In this document: piece by piece, positions 9,721 to 18,400 of the stretch
How the letters are laid out: each line of letters opens with the position of its first letter
Position numbering within the stretch: position 1 is the first letter of the stretch
Source: Loripinus fragilis
Lineage: Eukaryota > Mollusca > Bivalvia > Lucinida > Lucinidae
Length of the DNA: 64,000 bases
Reading direction: 5' to 3'
Assembly: GCA_964019695.1 (NCBI GenBank)
Contig: OZ026514.1
Coordinates: 97,292,345-97,356,344 of the forward strand
The notes under the pieces: generated by a model
Seen by the model: only the letters and a program-made list of their open reading frames with translations
Databases searched by the model: none
What the model was told of the DNA's origin: nothing
Made by a program: the position numbers and the translations under genes

Positions 9721-12095
9721 AAATTCCTGGATCAGTGCATTACTTTGATAGCATTTCAGTACACTAGGATGTTTTTGTTATGCTCTATCAACACTGAGAT
9801 GTCATCAGTATTTGCTGCTCCAAATGTCGCATAATAGTAAATATAAGTCCCAAATAAAAAATCAGAAATACTGACTTGAAAGGTTGTAAGTCAATACCAT
9901 CATTTTGTACCGCTCCCTCGGCTGTCACTGAAGGAGGAGATAACAATGATCCCCGACCAGTTAGTATTGATAGTAGACCTACGTTTGTTGTCGAGTGAAG
10001 CTGAAAGTACATGTCTGTCCCCATGTCAGTCGAGTAACACTACATCATCTGAGACTTTTGCGGATGCATCAAGTGATTATGAAGAACCACCATCTAAATC
10101 AACAACAGCAAGTAACAATCTAAGTTCAAATGATGATGCTTTTGAAATTGAAACTTCTGAAATTGTTCAAAAAAAAAAATACAACAGGACATTAAATTAT
10201 GAGAGTAATAAGATATAATACATTGATCTAACTCTTATATACACATGAATAGAATCATGCACATGTTAAGTGTTCTTTTACTGTTTAACAATTTACACTT
10301 CTAAAAAAATCCCCAAAAAGCCCAAAATGCTGCATTTCCCCCCCCCCCCCCCAATTCCAGTCAGGGGGCTTATCCCAAACTAGCTGGAAAAGGCCCTAGG
10401 GGGGCTGACTTTGGCACATCCCTGTTTAAGACCATGGCTAGGTGTCCAAAACAGCAACTAGACAGTCTGCATCTTAGAAGCAGAATTGCTTAAGTCTTAA
10501 GTCTATCTCCAGTAAGTAAGCAATAGCAAAACTATGCAAGTCGGGTCAAAATTGAAAGTTACCAGCTCAGTAAAAAGTAATCTATCAAATATTACTGTTG
10601 GTTCATTTGATATCATTGGGGATCATTAGGTCATAGCTCACATGATATTCTAAAGTGGTGGATAAAGATTTGGATCTTCTTCTTCCTGTATAGTGCATGA
10701 CCTTCTCTGAAATATCATTGCACTGTGGTTAACTATGACATAAAAAAAATGTAAATAAAACAGAGGAATGGCGTAATTTTTGCGTTACGTCACATCACTT
10801 GTTTACATCTGATGTCATCAAATGATCAACGTTACCTGTCGGGCATGATAACCTCTCTCCGTTCAAAATACATGACTTCCGGTTATCATCACAGCAGGCT
10901 GATAACCAGTTGGCAGGAAAGAGCTTATTGCATATGCAGACTTTAGTTTATCACGTCAAACTGTGTCTTAAATATGTGATAACAAGGTTGAACACGCGAC
11001 TTTTCATTAATTGTGGATGCCTGGATGGCAGTTTCATCATAATATCCATTGAGCTAAGCCAACATTTACCTCAGAAAAATGCATCTGAACAATATTTTAA
11101 CTCCAATTTTGACTTGGATATATGACAAATTCTTGCAAAAATATATTAGATTTTATTATTTTTTATTCCTATTTAATGGGCGCCCAGCCCACTATGGTGT
11201 TTCATAGATTATGTTGGGATGGGCCAAAACCATTTTGGGAGAACTGAGGGATGGTAAATTCAATAATTAACATTGGAAACAGTCAAAAATTCTACTCCTC
11301 CTACAGCATAAGGCACTCACCATGGAGAGCGGACGAGTTGATTTTCCCAGTCCTGGAAAACAATACATGTTAAGCCAAAATGGACTAAGTTTTTGGCTGG
11401 GCCCCATATAAAAGCTATTCAAATATATCATTAGTTTAACTTTTGCCCAGAAGTGCATATAAAGGATTCTTCAGCCCATCAAATTTCCTAAAGGGGTGCA
11501 TCAAGATTTCAGATGGCCCATTAAACTTGTGAAAATTGATTTCATAGGAGGAAGTACATGTTTAAATATATATTAAAGGTAATCAAATATGGCCATTTTA
11601 AGGGCAAATGTCAACCTTGACCTTGCTAACTTATATCATTCAGTTAAACATATATCTTGTAAGTACATATACATGTATAGTGAATGAGGCTTCAACAGTT
11701 TTGGAAAAGTCAACTTTTCAAGATTTTCCCCATTTAGATTCAGTAGAAAATCTTTGACCTTGTCGTAGAGGGGGTCAACCTAGGATCATCATTTGAACAA
11801 ACTTTGTAGGGCCCAAATCATCATTGCCTAAATACCAAGGCAAAAGGTCATTGGCTTCCTGATTCTGGAGATTCTGAATAAGATTTTAAAGGGTTTTTAT
11901 TATATATGGGCATGGTAGCCATTCTTACTTGTACGTGGTGAAATAAAGGCATAAAGATGTAGAACTTGTTTTTGAGAAGTTTTTAAACACCAGGGGTCTG
12001 AGGTGCAGGTTTAGAACTGAAACTACAGATTCTGGCTCTCTCTCTCTTTAAACTGATTTCATGGTCTCAGTTTATTTCTTTTTCTTCTGTTTCAG
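9721..12095. other. Upstream flank of the transporter gene, no supported gene
   Basis: A plus-strand frame at 9946-10218 encodes a Ser/Thr/Glu-rich peptide (for example SSDYEEPPSKSTTASNNLSS) that could be disordered coding sequence or a transposon fragment; no domain is seen. A poly-C tract lies at 10338-10352. The segment 11580-11900 has the 'aaggtcaaccttgacct' vocabulary of old molluscan repeats. Any non-coding first exon or promoter of the transporter should lie here, but I cannot place it. Confidence 0.35.
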
Positions 12096-12419
12096 ACAGC
12101 TGCTTGACAAGTGTGTGAGGACAAAAGCCTAAACATGTCTCAGGCCCTTAGTTAAGAGTGTGTAACAAGATATTAATTTTCTTATTTCTCAACGAAAACA
12201 AATGTTGTGGGTACTCAAAAGAACGGTCTCAATGAGACGGTTCTTTTGAGCACCCAAAACATATGTTAAAACTGATAGGTAGGAAAATATTTACAATTTT
12301 ACGCTCAAAAGTTTTGTTAATCTAAACCTGTGTGGACTGTAGAATAAAGAAGACTGTAAGAAACTGTACCCCGGAATAGTCACTAGATCAGTGTTCAAGC
12401 TGTTTCATCAACAAGTGAA
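12096..12419 (+). other. Probable 5' untranslated part of the first coding exon (SLC16-like)
   Basis: A strong pyrimidine tract ends in TTCTGTTTCAG at 12085-12095, a good acceptor, and the start codon follows at 12420 with an in-frame TAG at 12384-12386. If this acceptor is used, the 5'UTR contains the P3 hairpin element at 12140-12330. The acceptor call is inference; the in-frame stop is seen directly. Confidence 0.4.
12140..12330. mobile_element. Palindromic MITE, family P3 (GGTCTCAATGAGACGG core)
   Basis: The core CAAAAGAACGGTCTCAATG pairs with AATGAGACGGTTCTTTTG (centre near 12234). Outer arms are 'ttaagagtgtgtaac..ttctcaacgaaaac' at the left and 'atgttaaaactgatag..aattttacgctc' at the right. 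It is one of at least eleven copies in the window. Confidence 0.75.
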
Positions 12420-12485
12420 ATGTGTTCCAATGCAGAGGGAGGTTTAATGGGATGTGTAGTTGTGTTTGCTGCTTTCTCCATACAG
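12420..12485 (+). CDS. SLC16-like exon 1 (coding part, start codon)
   Basis: It encodes M1-Q22 (MCSNAEGGLMGCVVVFAAF...), the start of TM1, and ends CAG|GTAAAG in phase 0. The ATG is preceded by an in-frame TAG 36 bp upstream, which fixes the start. Confidence 0.8.
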
Positions 12486-15400
12486 GTAAAGTTACTATGA
12501 GGGGCGATCATCAAGTTTTGACAGCTGTTGTTTGAAAATAAAGTGACAGTAATAATAACTAGTTCAATGTGAAAATTTAATGGATTTCAATCAATTTTTT
12601 TTTTTGAAATAGTTGAATCTGGGAAGCATTGCTGAGGGCCTGGATTGAGGGGGGCTAATCGTTAAAACTTTGGCCACTTAATCATCTTAGGGTATCGCTA
12701 ATCATTAAAATTTTGACCACTAAATCGTTTTCAATAAAATATTTTGTCGATGGAATTTACCTGTTTAATCAGCAAACCCTATATCGCCATTTTTCACTCT
12801 GCTGATTAAATTTTAGAATGTGTCAAATTGGTAAACTTTTTTGGGATCCTCATTATATTTTAGGCAGATTATTGTTAAATTTTAGACCAAAAAATTGCTA
12901 CCAAAAATTGTTCAACATTATTTTTTGGGTGGCTACTGGCTAAAAATCACTAATCAATATTAAAATTATGGCAAAAAATTGTTATCCTATATACCCCATC
13001 CAGGCCCTCACTGCTAGGGTAAGATCCTGAACTGAATCCAAATTGTTTGATATGCTTATAGTGTTCCTGAAAGAATTTTTTGAAACAGTTTATTTTGAAA
13101 AAAAGTCAGCAGACGACAACAAAAGCATGAAAAATTACCCAGTATGCAAAGGGTTAAAGCCCCAAGCATGAATGCAGTGGACACCAAATGTTATGGTATA
13201 TTCCTTGTCAAGTTTCAGTGGAAAGAAGGCTATAAATTTCACATGAATCATCTGTTAGCAGAGAATTTACTTGAATAACCTGTTTTATTCTGGTTTCTTT
13301 ACTAAAGTTCTGCCTATAATTTGCAGAAGACAAGAATTTAACATTTTGCTGCTTTTTCAAAAAATAACAAATATGGCATGATATTTCATGAGACGATTCT
13401 CATGAAATATCATACCTTATTTTATTTGTCGTCTGCTGCAGCTGTGATTGGCGCTTTACGGGCTAAGCAACAAATTTAATATGTCGCCTGGTGGAGTTTG
13501 AAAGATTAAACTGAATTCACTCTTTATGAGGGCCTGGATGTGTGTGTGTGTGGGGGGGGGGGGGGGGTGGTGGTGGGGTGGGGGCAGAAAATTGCTAATC
13601 ATTTAAATTTCGGCCACTTAGTCGCTTATGTACGCTAACCGATATATAGGGAGCCCAGTGGCTCAGTGGTAGAGTACTTGACTCGAGACCGAGGGGTCGC
13701 AGGTTCGAGCCTCACAGGCGTCACTGCGTTGTGGTCCTTGAGCAAGACACATTTATCCTAGCTTAGTACTGGTTCAACCCAGGAAGACATGTCCCTGTTT
13801 AACTGAAAGATTGTTGATTGGACGTAAAAACTCAAATAAAACAAAACAAAGCTAACCAATATACCACATCCAGGCCCTCCTTTATTTGACAATCAAATGC
13901 CTTTATAAAAGCCATAGTCATTTGATAAAGCCTGTAAGATAAACGGAAGTCTGCAGACGACAAATTATGTGCAATTGTTGCATTGATTTGCCTATAAAAC
14001 ATTGTTTTCCTACTGGGCCCCGTAGCACATTGGGTAGCGAGTCTGACTGCAGATCCAGGGGTCGCGAGTTCCATCCCAGCCTGGTCCCATACTTTCGTGG
14101 AGATTGATTATGAAATAATTTCTATGTTCATTCATCCAAGAAGGGTTGTTGTCATTTACAAGCCAAAGTATGTGCACGAAGTACAGCTTAACCGCTTAGT
14201 CAAGTTTGCCCAGGAAAAAGTGTTGATAGGTGAACTGACCGTCTCAACTGTCATGATGACCATAGCTGTTGACAAGGAAGTAAAACCTCAAACTAAAAAA
14301 CTCCAGTGGTTTCTCCTACCAGAAGTACCCCAAATTGGATTAGTCATTGGTCAGTCATTATAATTCTTTCAAATATATTTTGGAAATGTGCTCATACAGA
14401 CATAAAAGCAAAAATGTTTTAATGACAAATTAACGTTTTTATTTTCCAAAATGATTTTAATTTTAACCTCTGGCATTCCTTTTTTTATATTTAACATCTG
14501 GAAAAAGTTTTTATTGTTATTTTACAGGTTTTATGTTTTGGAACATCTCAGTCGGTTGGGGTGTATAACATTGAGTTTCTGCGATATTTCGATGTTGGGG
14601 CTGCAGCAGTGTCACTGGTTGGTTCTATCAACATTGGTGTCTTCCTAGGAGCAGGTAATTCCAGGATTTTTTTATAAGTTGATTTACAAACCCTCCTGCT
14701 GTAATTTTCCGGAAAAGAAATTCTAAATTTTTTTTTTTTTTTTAACCGCTGACTTTAATATTATTTGTTTTCGTTGAACAAAAAAGTATTTTTTTCGAGG
14801 TTCTGTCTATGCATTTTTGAGACTGACACTGTTTAAAGTGATTGTCCTATTTAGATTTTTAGAAAAATTATAAAACATTCAAAGATTTAATACAGCCTGT
14901 TGGTTTACTTAACTAGTTATACTGTTTGTTCTGGATATGTATTCAAAAAAGAAAAAGAAAAAAAAAGCTCTGAAATTTCAGAGCTTTGTTTCCCTAAGGG
15001 TCGGGAGACATATTGTTTTATCATGTCCATCTTTACGTCCATCCCTCTGACTGTCCTTTGCAAATTGTGTCCAATCTTGTGAACGCAACTCCTCCTACAA
15101 TTTTAGCCACATCTTTTTTAAACTTGCAGGTGTTTTTGTCATGGTCTGAAGATGTGTATGAGGTTTGGCTGTAATCCTCAGATTATTTTTGTCACCTTTT
15201 TCATTTCTTAGTTTGAACCGAGTTTTGGCTTAACTTCTACCAAAGCATATAGACACTGGGTATCTTGTGAACACCACTCCGCCTACAATTTTAGCCAGAT
15301 CTTTTGAAATTTTGCAGGTGTTTTTGTCTGGGTCTGAAGATGTCCAAAAATAATGGATGTAACATGGATTTTCTGTTACAATGCAAATAATCTATGATCA

Positions 15401-18400
15401 TTTACTTTTCCCAAATCATGTTTGTGCAATAGTTTACTGCATTGGCAGGATATCTTTGCTGGATATGAAATCATTTTTTTTTTTTTTTTTTGCTAAAAAA
15501 TTACACCAAAGAGGGGTGGGAGGGGGGGGATTCACCAGTTTTTTGTAGAAAAACTAGTTCTAGTATTCTATCAACAATGATACTGATCATAAAGCCAAAT
15601 AAAAAATACCTGTGTTTAGGGTAACCCAACCCTAACTAAATTTACTGGTGAAACCTAGAATTTTTTCAGGTTTTCTGGAAAAAATGTAATTTTATGTAAA
15701 ATGCCTTTCAAAATGCATAAAATAATATATTTTCAAAAAAAATATGTGTGGGTACCATAACCAAAATTTAACCTGACCCTACCTAACTTTACTGTAAAAC
15801 CTAGATTTTTTTCAGGTTTTCTGATTTTTTTTTAAGCATTTTGAAAGGCAAAATTACTAGAACTGGCATGATATCATATGTTTTTGAATAAGTTCCTTGT
15901 CACTATTTCAAGTTCAGAGTTACCTGCCTTTGAGCTTCATAAATTATGGTATCTCCAAATATTATGTTTCTCCCAGGTGTGCGATGGTTGCCCATTGGGC
16001 TACTTGTTTTATTTGGCCAAACTAATAACTGGGAATCTACCATTAAATTAGATAAAAAATGGAGAAGAGTATAGTACATTTACATAAAAATTCTAGTACC
16101 TGTACATAAAAAAAATAAATTACCAGGCTGCGTAGCGCAGTCGGTAACATGTCTGGCAACAGATGCGAGTCTGACTGCAGATCCAGGGGTCGCAAGTTCG
16201 ATCCTGGCCCGGTCCCAAACTTTCGTGGAGATTGATCATGAAATAATTTCTACGGTCATTCTCCTCCCTTCCGCTGAATCATTCAAGAAGGGTTGTTGTC
16301 AGTTACAAGCGAAAGTATGTGCACAAAGTACTGGTTAACTGCTTGTTCAAGCTTGCCCAGGAAAAAGTGTGGTTAGGTGAACTGACCTCCCGCCATGACC
16401 ATAGCTATTGACTTGGGACGTAAAGCAACAAAACAAACAAAAAAACAAAAGCATAAAAATTCAGGGTTAATATCACCAAACCTGTATTTTTAGCTCAACT
16501 GAGCTAATAATATGCCAATGAATCTGGTATCCAGCATCAGGCTGTCAACATTTCAAACATCTCTGAAACCACAGGAGCCTGAAGTTCGGTCCACATAACA
16601 CTTCTAAACCCTTAAAACCAAAAATCTCATAATGATATTATGGACTTTCAGATTTGAGGCTATAGAGGTGATAAAAGGGCCGCACTTCAGGCTCCTTTGC
16701 TGAAACCACTAGACTAATTGGACTCATATATTATAAGCAGACTCCTAAGGGTGAGAAAGGAAGATATTCAACATTGGTCCAAAGATGACCCTTGACCTCT
16801 CAGCTGAAATTGCTCATATTGAACAACCATCAATATATTTAAACATACAGTAAAATCTGTGTAAAACGGCCACTCTCAAAAAGACCGAAAATTGGTTTTC
16901 AAGACCAATTATCGCTTAATAGAGGTCAAAAGTATTGCAGAATGCATAATACTTTTGACCTGCATTAAGCTACCATTTGTCATTAAGATCTTTGTTTTGT
17001 CTATTTTTGAGTGGCCATTTTACACAGGTTTTACTGTAATTTCTTAGCACTGCAGAGCCAATTGAAGTCACAATTCATTTGGAGCATCCTTTGGTTGAGA
17101 CAGCATAAATATTACTGTATGGTCCAGGTCACAGAACCAAAATGGTCACCATGCCTGTGTCATGGCCCTCTTGTTTTAAAAAAAGATTTCAGGCATGCCA
17201 CTAGAGTTTCAACAAGTTTGGATCAGATCATGACTGACGTTTTGTTGGGCCTGATCTAGGTCCAAACTGTTTGTAAAGGTTATCAGCAGATGACAAAAGT
17301 CAACACCAGCAGGCATATGCATTATTTTCAATATTTCCAGGTCCTCTGGCTAGTGTTTTGATGTCTCGATGGACACACAGACAAGTAGCACTCTCTGGCG
17401 CTGTTCTGTCAAGTATCGGCTTAATATGTATGCCTTTTGCTCCAAATATACCATACATGTATGCCTTTTATGGAGTTATTACAGGTTTGTCAAACCTTAC
17501 AGTGCTATCCACTGTAAGACCAGTGTAAAATGGCCACTCAAAAATAGACAAAACAAAGATCTTAATGACAAATGGTAGCTTAATGCAGGTCAAAAGTATT
17601 GCAGAATGCATTCTGCAATACTTTGGACCTGCATTAAGCGATAATTGGTATTGAAAAACAATTTTTGGTCTTTTTACTGTATTATTGAGGGAGCATAGTG
17701 GCTCAGTGGTAGAGGGCTTGACTCGAGACCCAGAGGCCGCGGGTTCGAGCCTCATCAGCCTCACTGCGTTGTGTCCTTGAGCAAGACACATTTATCCTAG
17801 CTTAGTACTGGTTCAACCCAGGAAGACCCATCCTTTTATAACTGAAAGATTGTTGATGGCAAATCAAACAAACAAATAAAACAAATGGTAGCTTAATGAA
17901 GGTCAAAAGTATTGCAGAATGCTCCGCATGAAGCATTCTGAAATACTTTTGACCTGCATTTAGCGATAATTGTTCGTGAAAAACCACTTTTTGGTCTTTT
18001 TGAGGGTGGCCGTTTTACACAGGTTTTATTGTATTATTGAAAAACACAACATTTTAACCATTAAAACGCCAATCACGACTGCAGCAGATGACAAATTTTG
18101 AGACATCTTTCTCAATTTTTGACAAAAATAAGGTATGATATTACATGATCAGGTATTATTGATAATTTGGTAATGAGTTAATAAGTTGTTTGACCCCGGC
18201 AGATGTGCATGTATTTCATGAAAATTGTGACCTTGTATAAACTGAAAATCACATTAATTCTTAGAGCCTCAATTACAACAAATAGTCGTCTGCTTTTGTT
18301 GTCTGCTGAAATTCATTTGAAGCCTCTTGGACAAACAGTGTAGATCCAGATCAGACTCCTCTTACATGTAGGAGCAGTCTGATTTGGGTCCACAATGTTT

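Noticed and set aside
9946..10218. Ser/Thr/Glu-rich ORF as the N-terminal exon of the transporter
   Set aside because: The transporter has its own ATG at 12420 with an upstream in-frame stop, and no splice donor joins this ORF to it. Kept only as an unexplained stretch.
13649..13720. tRNA gene (also at 16122, 17689, 42170, 50460)
   Set aside because: A and B boxes are present, but each is followed by a shared SINE body and A-rich tail, the cloverleaf is imperfect, and there are several copies with target duplications.
14097..14363. 88-residue ORF
   Set aside because: It lies wholly within a SINE A copy and its tail.
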